DNA of 64,000 bases from Strongylocentrotus droebachiensis (taxonomy: Eukaryota > Echinodermata > Echinoidea > Camarodonta > Strongylocentrotidae). The translations under genes were made by a program, and so were the position numbers. This document shows, in pieces, positions 39,401 through 51,597 of the stretch (positions are counted from its first letter, which is position 1; every line of letters begins with the position of its first letter). Below the pieces are notes generated by a model that was not told the origin of the DNA, did no database searches, and saw only the letters and a list, made by a program, of their open reading frames with translations. The stretch is taken from contig JAVYIG010001810.1 in NCBI GenBank assembly GCA_035222895.1, positions 160,001 to 224,000 of the forward strand. The letters run 5' to 3'.

Positions 39401-42400
39401 TTTACCTTTTATTTTATTTATTTATTTATTTATTTATGTATTTATTTATATTTTTTATTTTTGGGGCGGGGGGAGAAAGAGGAAGTACGTTCAAATATAA
39501 AAGAGCTGGAAACTTAAAATGAATAGTACTTGATTGCGTTAGAAGGCTACCAATTAATGGGGATAGAAAATTGTAGCATTGTCATAATTTTTTAAGGAAT
39601 TCAGCTGTAAGAGCTAGAATTACTTCTCAATCCTCCTTATGTCTGCATCCTTGAACAACACTTTCACTTTCAGAGGCTTTCACCTCACTTTAGTGGAGCT
39701 TTATTTTCTCTTGACTTTAAATCATTAATATCTTGTTTTTGTTGTTGATTTCAACCTGTAAAATATCCAAGGACGATGTTTAATGTTGCCTTTGCTTCTG
39801 CACAGGCCAGTGTGAAAGTTGGCAGCCGTTCAGAACCCGGAATCGCGGTTTGCAGGTGGCCTTGTATTCATGATACACAGCAAAATGTTGATTCATCACA
39901 GTTGCAATTTACTACCCAAGGTTACTAATACATCTATTCTATTGTCTGCCAATAGAGGTAGAGATGATTGAATCAAAATATCCTTTGATATCGTTTTTGG
40001 GTCATGGAAGTTGCAGTGTGTGGAATGCAGGGGGGGGGGATCACAACCCATCCACTTTTCCATTCATCACAAGGGCGCGAACAAGATCTTTGGTCAATGT
40101 TTTTCTCTTTTTTAGTTGCGTAATGTAAGGATAGATAAAAAAAAAAAAAAAAAAAAAAAAGGAGAGATAAAAGTAAAATCCTACTAACAATATATTGACA
40201 TTTTAGACTTTGTTTGGACAGAATGAGAATGTGAATTCAACTTTCTTTGTATATGTTTGTGCCTTTTGCTTGGGAATACACTTATTTCTAATATAAGCAA
40301 AAAGGGTAATAACCATGTTGCATTGAAACCTGGAAAACGAGCTTGCACTGTCCATTTAACTCTGTAATTAACAGCAGTAATAAATTTGAAGGTACTTTGG
40401 ACATTGTAGTACTGATGCAGCATTTTATTTTAGTATTATTATAAATTGTTGTTCTTGTAACTGTTCAGAGAGAGAAAAGGCTTCATTTTTATTGACGAGA
40501 GCAATTCAGAGAGAACTCTTCCATATTTTTCTGAAGTGGTCCTTTAATAGACAAATATACAATAAATTCATTATCCAAACAAATGTTGTTGTGGTATTAT
40601 TTAAAAGAGGGGTAATCTGATAAGAGGATAAAAGAGCACTTGCTCAATTCTTGATGTGGAATGTTTACTGATTCATCATTCTTTGAGATCTCCTTAAAAT
40701 TATGTTGGATGGTAATTGAGTTTTTAAGTGGCATGAAACATTCTCAGACCAGTATGTTGTCCACTTTCTTTGTAAGAGGCTAGACAGAGTCCTTGTCTGC
40801 GGTCATACTGAGAATCTAGCCTGTCTGGTATCAGTTTCTTTATTTATGATATGGGGTTTAAAGGTTCCTTTCAACAACTATAGCATGGAGAAAAATGAAT
40901 AGATACATAACTTTTTGTTTGTAAAAAGTAAAAATAATTCAGAAAATAGTCGTTAATTGAAAACTTGTCATGTTTTTTTGTTGAAAAAGGAGATTTAACA
41001 ATATATCTCTGTAGTCTGTATGTATGCGAGACAGAGAAATAATTTCAATTTCAATATAATTTATTTACACAGATATAACTTAAAATCAAATATAAAAGCA
41101 TTAAAACAAAAGATGAACCTGCAGAGGGGGTGATCAACAACCACAGAGGTATTTTTTGTAATATACTTGTGTTAAAATCATTTGGATCAAAACCTGAAAT
41201 GTCTCAAATGTTTGTTCACCCTTTTTCTGCAGGAGGCTCCTTTTATGCCCAAGGTGGAGAACATATCTCCGACGCCATGCGACCAGGAGACGACCAACAA
41301 GATCTCCAAGGATGGCCTGATATTATCCATGGACAAGGTGGATAGGGAGATCGCCAAGGTGGAGTCACAGATCTCCAAGCTCAAAAAGAAACACGTGAGA
41401 TGATGGAGAGATAGGGATTAAGAGCTTTGGACTAGGTAGGGATTAGAAAAGAAGAGGGGTACAGATTAGCAAGGGGTAGATCTCGAGGGAGGGCCTGATA
41501 TCATCCATGGACGAGGTGGATAGGGAGATTGCTAAGGTGGAGTCACAGATCTCCAAACTCAAGAAGAAACGGGTGAGATGGGCACAAAGAGCTTTGGATT
41601 AGGTAGGGATTAGAAAAAAGAGGGGTACAGATTAGCAAGAGAGGGAGAAAGATACAAGGAGATCACAGAGGAAAAGAAAAAGTTCTAGTTGAAAGACGGG
41701 GTCGATGGGGGAGATTGCGAAGCTAGATTTGCAGATCAGCAAACTCAAGAAGCAACAGGTGAGAAGGATGAGGATGAAGAAGGAAGGATAGATAGTAAGA
41801 GAAGATAAAAGAGGTAGATGATGAGCATGCTCAAAATAATTTGGAAGAAGGGGGATGGATGAAGAAGAACAGTAGAGGTGAGAGATGGTGAGAAATGAAG
41901 AGAAAGCAAAAGAGATAGAGAGAAGGGAGGAAAAGAGGAAGACCAATGTTAAGTGGATGAGACAATGAGAGTTGAAGAAAAATGAAGAAGGAAGAGGGCG
42001 AGAAGGAGAGAAAGTGGAAGGAGGTGTAAGTGAAGGAGAGAGATTGGAAATGCAATGATGACATATATGAATAGAGATGAGAAGATATGGAATAAATATT
42101 TTATTTAATGAAATTCATCATTGTCTTCCTCTAACCCTTGCAGCAAGAGCTGGAGCAAAGAGCTGCCCGTCCGATAGACACCGACAAGCCTTTATCACCA
42201 GCATTTGGGAGTGAGCCCAAACAGCAGAATATCATACAGATTATCTATGCAGAAAATAAGGTATGTCTCAATGTTCCTACATTTGATTAAGCTTTGGAAT
42301 ATTTAAATATTAGTCCAAACCTTGAAGAGAATTAGGGGGAGCAACTCTGTGTTAGATTTTATGTGTTAACGCCCTCCTGGCTCCACAAACAGACGATATG

Positions 42401-44374
42401 TAAGGTGACAATCTCAAGGAATTTCTGTGGAAGATCCTTCTTGCAAGACTGTTATTCATGGTTATAGCGTTACTCATATCAGTAAGAATAGGATCTTATG
42501 AAAAATCGACTCATTTATAACTTTTTCTCTCTACCTCACTTTGGATCCTATTTCTTACAACCGACAATGATGTTCTTCCTTTCAACATTTGTAAGTCAGA
42601 TGACTAAACCAACCACTTTCGGGACCGTGCCAAAATCTATGAGTAGTACCTTTAAAGAGCATCTGTACTAGTTTGGCTAGGAGGAATTAGATCACACATG
42701 AAGGTCACTGACAGGTGGCTATCTCATCAACTCAGCTCTCAATTAACATAAGAAAAAGAGGATCATGGGGGACCAATGGTCACCGATTAGGCATTGTTTT
42801 TTATATAGAGGGAGCAAGTAGCTACAAGTAGTACGGTGGGCCTTTAAGCAGTCTTTGGAATAGCCAGAGGAGATGATGCTCAAGACTTGCAAATGGCTTT
42901 CTACAAATCAATGTGGTGGATGAGATTAATTAGCCAGAGCCTGTGGTTGATGGAAGGTCCTTTCTTAAATGGTTGAAAGCCTCCCAACGGCTCGTTGAAA
43001 CCGCAAGTTCTCTTGTAAATGAAGAGAGACTTATCGGTCACATATAGACTCACCATAAATGGCATGCTGTCTGCAAAAAAATATGCATTTATAACCCTGA
43101 CTTCTTTCCGCTGCATTAATGAACCACTCCTTTTTAAAATTCCTCCTTGGGGAAAATCCCTAAAGTGATTGCATTTTGATCGCAAATAATTAAAGAATAT
43201 TTATCCATCTGAATATCAAACAATTATATGAAAGAATGGTTTTAAAGAAGCATAATAAAAATGAATCATTTGATTTGTGTAAGTGATATGAAAACACCTG
43301 CACGCTTCATAGATTGAGTTTTTAGGACGATACCATGTGTCCTTTCAGAGGCAAAAGGGCTATAAGAAGGGCTGATGAGCTCCGCTTAAAGCTCAAAGCT
43401 TTGTTAACTATTTACCTGCTTTGGTTAACAAATGGAACCACATTGGACCCCCACAGTCAACTTTTGCCACACATACAATTTATGTGTGTCACATACTCAT
43501 TTTGGCAGTCTTGTGTTGTCGTTTTTCCATAGCAAGTAAAGAGTTACAAGCTATTATGGTTCTTAATGTGTTGATCACTATTCATTCACTACGTACATGA
43601 CTGTATTTCTATTTAGTTCTTTGATTTATGCAGTATTATATTGATTGAATATTTCAGAGGAAGGCTGAAGCAGCGCATAAAGTCCTCAACAACCTTGGTC
43701 CCATGAACGAGCTGGTAAGTAGTCCTCTCATCAAAAAGAAGGTCCACCTCATAAAGATTTAAAATAAATTGTGAAGTTTCTCATTCTTATTTATGTCAGT
43801 TTGGAAGAATATCATGGTAGACATTTTCTCTAAAATAATTGCTCTTCAAATGCCCTCCTATTTGAAATATATTGATAAATAGATGAAGAGTTTGGACCAA
43901 AATTTCTATGCCACATTTTATGTCTAGTCCCATGTACCCATTTTTGTGTTACAAGTGTTGTCATGGAAATTGGTAATTTGCCAAAGCCATTGTGTTGCTC
44001 AAGTCCTTCTTCCGTCATTTGGTTGCTATTTTTTTGTGCAAAATTGCATGTGTGGCAAATGAGTGACCTTGCAGAGAGTTACCAGAAAGCTACCAAAATT
44101 GTAATTGTTATCCTTGTTTTCTTGCCACACAGCCCATGTACAACCAGCCATCGGATAGCGTTCAGTATCAAGAAAACATCAAGACGTAAGTATTATTTCA
44201 GTAATATTAGATTCTTTTAGAAAGATGTCATGAGATGAGATTGAGAATGAAATTGACATGAATCCTAGGGGAAATTTGTATAGGATGGTAAGATTGAAGG
44301 AAGGAAGGAAAAGATGTATAGGAAAAATAATAGACAGTGAGAGATGGAGAAAGAATAACAAGGAATGAAAGAGG

Positions 44375-44409
<35 letters not shown>

Positions 44410-44479
44410 CTAATAAGAGATACATGTACAATGAAAGGAGATTAAAAGAGACAGAAATCACAGAGAGACAGACATACAG

Positions 44480-44510
<31 letters not shown>

Positions 44511-47500
44511 AGCAGGAAGAGAGAGACAGAGAGGTAGAGAGAGAGAGAGAGACACACACACACACAGGCAGAAAGAGACGGACAGATAGAGAGGGGGGGG
44601 GGGGTGAAGAGGATCTCTTAAGCCTCATTTATAGCCCCTCGGCGTTCCGAGTAGTACCCTGAAGCTCTTCCATTATTCATTAGCTTTTAGCACCGACTCC
44701 AACAAGTCTGTCTATATTTTGTATTCAACCAAGTAGAAGGTTGTAAATCCGCCAGACTATTAAAGCCCTAACCCAATTTTTGTTCGTAGTGATGGAGAAG
44801 CCTGTATAAAACCATCAGGCTGTGTGGACTCTCCCTCATTATGTTGTACAAGACTCATTTATTTAGCCTACGTTTACTAGCCTGTGTGAACTAGTCTCTA
44901 TCTGTCAATGGGAAGGCTTCACTTTTTTTGCAGTGACCCGTGATGCTAATTTTATGGAGAAGCCTGTATAAATTTATCATGCTGTGTCAACACTCTCTCA
45001 TTATGTTGTACAACACTCTTTATAGTTTAACCTATATTCACTAGCCTGTGTGAACTAGTCTCTATCTGTCGGGTCACTAATGGGAAGGCTTCACTTTTTT
45101 GTAGTGACTTGTCTTGCCCATTTTATGGAGAAGCTTTTATAAATTCATCCGGCTGTGTTAACACTCCCTCATTTATAGTCTGACCTACATTCACTAGCCT
45201 GTGTGAACTAGTCTCTATCTACTGTGCTACTTATTGGAAGGCTATATTCACACTTCTTTGCTGTTATATACAACCCTCGTTGGTGGAGAAGCCTGTATAA
45301 ATCACAATGCCATGTGAACACTGCTCCATTATGTGCTAGAATTATCAAAGTTGCAGAAAACTGTATTCACACTTAGTGACATATACAATGCTAATTTATA
45401 ATGAAGCCTCTATTCATTAGCAATGTGAACACATTTTTAGTTTGCCCTAGTATGGGTTCTTATGGAGATTATTTTCACACTTCTCCATTGTGGCAAAACA
45501 TGATTATTTATGGTTACGGTAGGCTGAATTCACAAGTCTATGTCAATGCCCTTTCCATCGTAGTTAGCATTGAAAGACAAATTTATGAGCACGGGGTATG
45601 GAATATAATCTTTCTGGACTGCAAGCATACCAAACTGCGCTGAGGCTGCTGCCTTTCAGTACAATAAACTGCTTGCGCTGTTTCCATGCTTTGCTAAAAT
45701 GTTAATGCCTGCATAATCAGACCTATTTATAAATGACGACACAATGACCTATAAAGTCACCCTTTCCAAATGTTCTTTTTCAAATGAAATAGTCTTCAAA
45801 AGTCATCACATATTTCATTATTTTGCAGAAAAACTTATGCACATATCTTGAATGACTGTACCTCATTGATGATTTTCAACTCCTTTTTTCTTGTATTTGC
45901 TTCTAGAGAGAAGCAATTTCAAGATCATCAATATATCCCTGTCTTGGAATTTACATTACATTTCTCTTAATGATATTAACGTTCTTCTATGTTGAGTATT
46001 TTCTATTATAAGCCCCCTTTTGTGACATTAGAAAAATACAAATAGGAGAAAGCATTGAATTATGTGAAGAGTGAATCTCACCTTGGGAATGTCAGCAATG
46101 CAATGAAATCAATTGTCTGACCTCAAGCCTTTTCTGGGGCATCAGCACCCTTCTACAGTTAGAAAATAGGAATGATTAATTAATTTTATTTTGTATGGTT
46201 TGTTTTTTGCAGGAATATGGAGATGAAGCATAAGTTGATACTGTTCTTCAGGAAACAAAATCAGGCCAGGAGAATGAGGGTGAGTTGTTTATTATGAATA
46301 GGTCGCTATGGTAATGTAATCAAATTCAATGCATTAATATTTGTTCAGTGCCTCGTTACAAATAATTTTATTTCAATAGTCTAAATTCAAATTGCACATG
46401 TTATGTGTTGTTAGGTAGGGCAAGCCATAATGTTTGTCCTACCTAGCAACACATAACGTATGCAATTTGACATCTGACTATTACAATATATCATGAGGGT
46501 ATATTTTTGTTCAAAGAAGTACACTATATAAATCAGGAGACTAACTGTACTTCATGTCCTATGTTGAAATGTAGATTTCGTGATAACTGAAATCACGGCT
46601 TTAATGATAGTTTGAACTCATTTAAAAGAAAGTTTAAATTAATAAATTATATCTTATTTCTAATAATCTTACATCGTAAAAACACTCACTTACTCCACAG
46701 TGCAAATTTGTTTAGGGTTGTGCGGTCTACATGTATATTTTTGTTTTTGCTTATGTTCTACTTTGTTTTGTTTTGTTTTGTTGTTTGTTGTTATTGTTTA
46801 TTCAAATACCATATATCATTTTGTATGATTCCTATACTATTTTTTTTCTGGTGGCTGTCCAGACAAACCCTCTAGGGTTTTTTATACAGCAACTGGAGTG
46901 TTGGCTCAGTCAGTAGAGCGTCCGCCTCACAACCGGGAGGTCGTGAGTTTGAACCCCGGGCGCGTCATACCAAAAGACGTTAAAAGATGGGAGTTGTTGC
47001 TACCTTGTTTGGCGTTCAACAATAAGGGATAGAGCAACGTCAATCTGGCGCTGCTCAGTGGCTGCCGGGCTCACGATCAATTGGGCAAAATAAATTTCCG
47101 TTTCGGTTTAATAAAATTTGAAGTGGACCATTAAAGATTATTATTATTATTATTATAATTCCTATTTGTTTGTTTTTACTGTCAATATTGTACTATGTTA
47201 ATAATATTTATGTAAAAGTAATATTTTTATGTTACTTTTTTTTACTATGGAATTAAATAAATACTGAACTTGAACTTGAACTTGAACTTGATCATATTGA
47301 TATTAACAGGAAGGATACATGTGTCAACGCTATGGTCAGCTCATGGAGGCGTGGGAGAAGAAGATGGAAAGGCTAGAAAACAATCCCAAAAGGAGGTAAT
47401 TTATCATCAAACTTAATAATGCAGTGATTTATTGAGCTTTGCGACTTTATGGTGCCAGTCTCAATATCATGAGTGTTGTTACAGTACTATAATGCAGTTA

Positions 47501-50500
47501 TTGTTCTTTGTTGGACATTGGTGTGAGCAGTACTACGGTAGGACCCAATCCATGTGCATACCTGCCAAACACTCCGATTTAGGCGGAGTTACTCCGCTTT
47601 TTTCATACCCACTCCGAATTCCGATTGCATGCCTCAAAACTCCGATTTTTTGTAATTTTAAAATATTTTTAAAACAAACGACTGTTGCATAAGACTAAAG
47701 CATAACACAGCACTGATAACCAGATCAGGCCTAGCTAGCCTTACGGGGAAACGATAAACATAAGTACTTTATATAGCGGCCTTATCACATAGCCTTATCA
47801 CATAGCCTCCGCACACAGCGCTGCATGTCGCACGCATTCACTCATAGGTTCACTGAATTTGACTACACTGGATAGACACTTTCGCGCACATGGTCCGTCC
47901 GCCGCCATCTTGTTTAATTCCAAAACAACACGGCCGCTACGTATGCTACGTGCGTTCGTGCCTTTTGAGGGGAGCATGGGGGTAGATGATCGTGCGCATG
48001 GCGCCCGCAATATAGTAGCGAAGACTTCGGTGATTCAGCGGGCGCATTGCAAGTGCAGTGCGGTATACGGTGTGTTGTTGTTCATGAACGCCGGGCCTAG
48101 CGGCCTGGGCTGTATGGTGTGTCTGTGGTACTGGTGAGTGTACGTGTGCGTGTGTAGAATACGAGCTCTGCCATTTGACTGTGGATTCGAATTTGCCATT
48201 CAAGGCTTGAACGAGGTGTTTTCTTCCTGAATATTATCATGGATTCACTCAAAAGAGCGAGTACCCGAGAAGGAGATCCTTTGACTGGAAACAGATTTTT
48301 AAAAACGTTTTTATGCACATCTTTATTTTGGACTTGAATATGGTAGGTTCGAAATGCAGTAAGAGTGATTGGGTGTTTGTGTACGTTTTGCGCGAAAATT
48401 ATGCTGCGGTGTCTTGCGTTACGGAAAGACCCCCATTTGTTACGGACAAATATGGTAAATGTTACTGACAGCCATCCTATAGGGTTGGCATCTCTGCCCC
48501 CCCCCCCCAATCTACGGGCTACTACCCCAATCCTTCGGTGGTTCGCGACCTCGTAGTCCATCCAGAAAAATTTACTCCTAATTTCTCTTGTCTCAGGTTG
48601 GCAGGTATGCATGTGGAGTCCAACGACCCACTTTCTTGAACAAATCATTATCCTTCATTGGTCTCACTTTTTGCAAATTTGGAAGGTGGAATAGCTTATA
48701 TTACAATACTTGTTTCCTTGCAGTATTTTTAAGTGCATCAGGAGTCCTTGCAGTGTAGTAGTATATATAAATTAACATATTTTCTGCGCTGTATTGATTG
48801 ATATTATCATTATTGTTTTAATTGGCATTGACATTTAAACAGCAATGAATATATTGGATTGAATTATATCATTATGCCATCTGACTTGTACACAGAACAT
48901 CTGATGATTTATCTTTACGATTGGTTTGTAGGGTCTGGTAGCTGACATTTCATATATCAGTCTATTGTGCATTATTGATCAATCAATTTTTGCGTCTAGT
49001 TAATTTTTCATTCGCCATACAGTTCCTGTGAGAGTATGAACGTATTCTGGGCCCCATTTCACAAAACTTGTTATCAGTGACAAATGACAGTTTTTGTTAT
49101 AAGCTACTGAAATCCTTGCTTCTGATTGGTTATCAGCAGACTTGTCACTGGTTTTTGTCATTTGTCATTGAAAAAAGGCTTTGTGAAACGGGTCCCTGAT
49201 CTCCCATTAATTTTCATCTTGTTATCTTGCAGAGCCAAGGATGCCAAAGCGAGAGAGTTCTTTGAGAAGCAGTTCCCTGAGATTAGGAAACAGAGGGAAC
49301 AACAGGAAAGATTCTCAAGGTTAGATCAAAACCATTATGGGTAATTGGCATGCAGTGTGTCTTCTTTTTCTAGTAACTTGTTATTTATTGCACTTGTCAT
49401 AGCAGATATATGTACTTAAAAAAAAAGGATATGAATGTCCTTGTATTGTCTTGTACTGAGCTCCTACTCATCAGAAGCCTGTAGAGATTTGTATGAAAGA
49501 CCACACCAAAATTCGGCAAAGAAAGTGTACAGGTACCTGTTGCATAAAACTTACCATTCATGGTAACTCTGCCATCAATGGCAACTGCCATGGTAACAGG
49601 GTTCAACAGCCAATAAAAATCTAGGTTTCAATGGTAGTTACCATTGATGGCAAAGTTACCATCAATGGTAAGTTTTATGCAACGGAGCCCTGGTCAGTCG
49701 TTGTACAGTCATACCTGCTTTAGTGACCACCTGTCTATAAAGACCACCTGTCTATAAAGGCCACATCTTTTGTTTCCCTTGAAAATGGTTTCTCATTGAA
49801 ACCTGTACTAAGGGAACCTGTATTCAAAGACCACCTACCTAGTAGGACCACTTTTCATGTTTACATTGAGCGATCTTTATATACAGGTTTCATTATAATA
49901 GCAGATAACATCCCTGGTGCACTGGTGATAAAACATTTGTGTAGGGCTTCATTTCATGGAAGATGAGGGTTATGGCTTTGGTTGCGATTTTCTTTTAAAG
50001 TTAAGTTTATTTGACTATTCAGTGCAGAATTGTAGTTTGGAAATTCGTTACCTAGATGTGACAATGATCGACAGGTAATCGTTGCCTGTGTTTACAGTTC
50101 CGGGCCCCGTTTTACAAAGAGTAACGATTGATCCAAATCAATCGTAAGTCCTCCAATCGACCGCAAGTTTGCAGTCTCCTATCTCTTATGTACATAGTTG
50201 TGATAAGTTGCGATTGATATGAACTCTTTGTAAGACAGGGCCCTGAACTTACGTATCTTGCAATTTTCCACAGGGCCGGTACGAGGAGTAATTGGGGTAA
50301 CATTGCCCGCAGCGATGCGGAGCTGGCGGAGATCGTCGACGGCCTGAACGAGCAGGAAGCCAACGAGAAGCACATACGAAGTCTGGCCGTCATTCCTCCC
50401 ATGCTCTACAACATGGAGCAGAGGAGAGTCAAGTTCGTGAACAGGAATGGTGAGTGAGCTCTCTTTCTTTTGCCAATTAAAGGCATTGTTTAACAATGTT

Positions 50501-51559
50501 CAATCTGAGATGCATGGCCCTGCGTGTTGTCAGTGTCTTTGATATGGTGTAATAATGAGGCCTTGAAAAAATTGCGCTTCAAAATATTCATGAAGTGCCT
50601 CAAGAAAAGTAAAAATCTTTGAGTGACCGGTTTTCCCATACTCATTTTCCTGTAGAATAGACTGTAGCGTTATGAAATTTTTGAGCATGTGCAGTAGTGT
50701 TGAATAAACTCTCATAGCTGACGAAAGATGTATTTTGATACAGTAATGTGAACATACTTGAGGAACACCAGAAAGTATTGATAAAGACCTACAACAAAAG
50801 TCGTTTTCAGATAATCCACGAAATATCATCATTGGCTTTTATCCAAGAGAAAAAATATTTTATAAATATTTATAATTTGAGGGGTCAGTGACGCAAAGAC
50901 GTAACTCTATTTTTGAGAAAAAGTGGTTTATGTGTTACTGAGCACTTGGGTCTTAAGGAATTAAGTCTATGTTTCACTAGCCATTGAATTCAATGGGGTG
51001 TTGGGTGGAGTTACGTCTTTGTGTCACTGAACCCTCAAATTCTACTTGTTCTTGCAGGCCTGGTGGAAGATGCAATGACGGAGCACAAGACGCGGATCCA
51101 CATGAACCTGTGGACGGACGAGGAAAAGGAGCTCTTCCGGGAGAAGTACCTCCAGCACCCCAAGAACTTCCTCCTCATCGCCTCCTACCTGGAGCGCAAG
51201 ACCGTCTCGGACTGCGTGCTCTACTACTACCAGACCAAGAAGAACGAGAACTACAAGCAGCAGCTGAGGAAGTCCCAGGCTAAGCGCAGGAGGGGGTTCC
51301 CCCAGGGGAAGAACTCTGGCGGCAACATCAGGGGCAACCAGGACGACGATGACAAGGATAACGACAAGGATGAGGACTCCAGTAACAAGTACGGTGATGA
51401 TGGTTGTGATTGTGGTGGTGATGGTGGTGGTGGTGGTGGTGAAGGCTGTGAGAACAGGTGGATGATGATGATGACAACAATGAGGAGAGGAGAAGGAGGA
51501 TGAGAATGATGATGATGACAAGCTCTCAACAAAATAAAACCATAGAAGAAAATTCCCTT

Positions 51560-51597
<38 letters not shown>

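Larger units (their letters stand above)
36010..41232. other. Intron 3 (5.2 kb)
   Basis: Contains a MITE at the donor side, a 1.67-kb hAT-like fold-back element, a 416-bp tandem duplication and TTTA/A repeats (39409-39450, 40138-40160). 39500-41200 seems unique apart from a LINE-tail-like stretch (41045-41115). No exon recognised. Confidence 0.7.
41395..42143. other. Intron 4 with exon-4-derived tandem units and purine-rich DNA
   Basis: First 365 bp consist of the degraded copies of exon 4 (separate entries). 41760-42060 is a GA/AAG-rich purine strand without a clear period. The acceptor-side pyrimidine tract is near 42120-42140. Confidence 0.8.
46280..47309. other. Intron 8: hairpin and nested LINE/SINE
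   Basis: Hairpin at 46375-46482, then a LINE 3' remnant (about 46600-47292) interrupted by a SINE. The LINE tail ends 17 bp before the exon 9 acceptor dinucleotide context. Confidence 0.75.
47396..49232. other. Intron 9 (1.8 kb)
   Basis: Mostly filled by the 1,053-bp TIR element 47557-48609 and the palindromic MITE at 49049-49196. The remainder (48616-49040) is unique and AT-rich. Confidence 0.8.

Noticed and set aside
46895-46960. Functional tRNA gene
   Set aside because: A and B boxes are present, but the acceptor stem does not pair and the body continues to an ATT tail, as in a SINE.
48097-48648. 183-codon minus-strand frame as a gene
   Set aside because: It overlaps the right end and target duplication of the TIR element 47557-48609 and has no recognisable domain.
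51393-51394. Donor ACG|GTGATG for exon 12
   Set aside because: It would join to exon 13 in a frame that does not continue into exon 14; phase requires 51388 or 51457.
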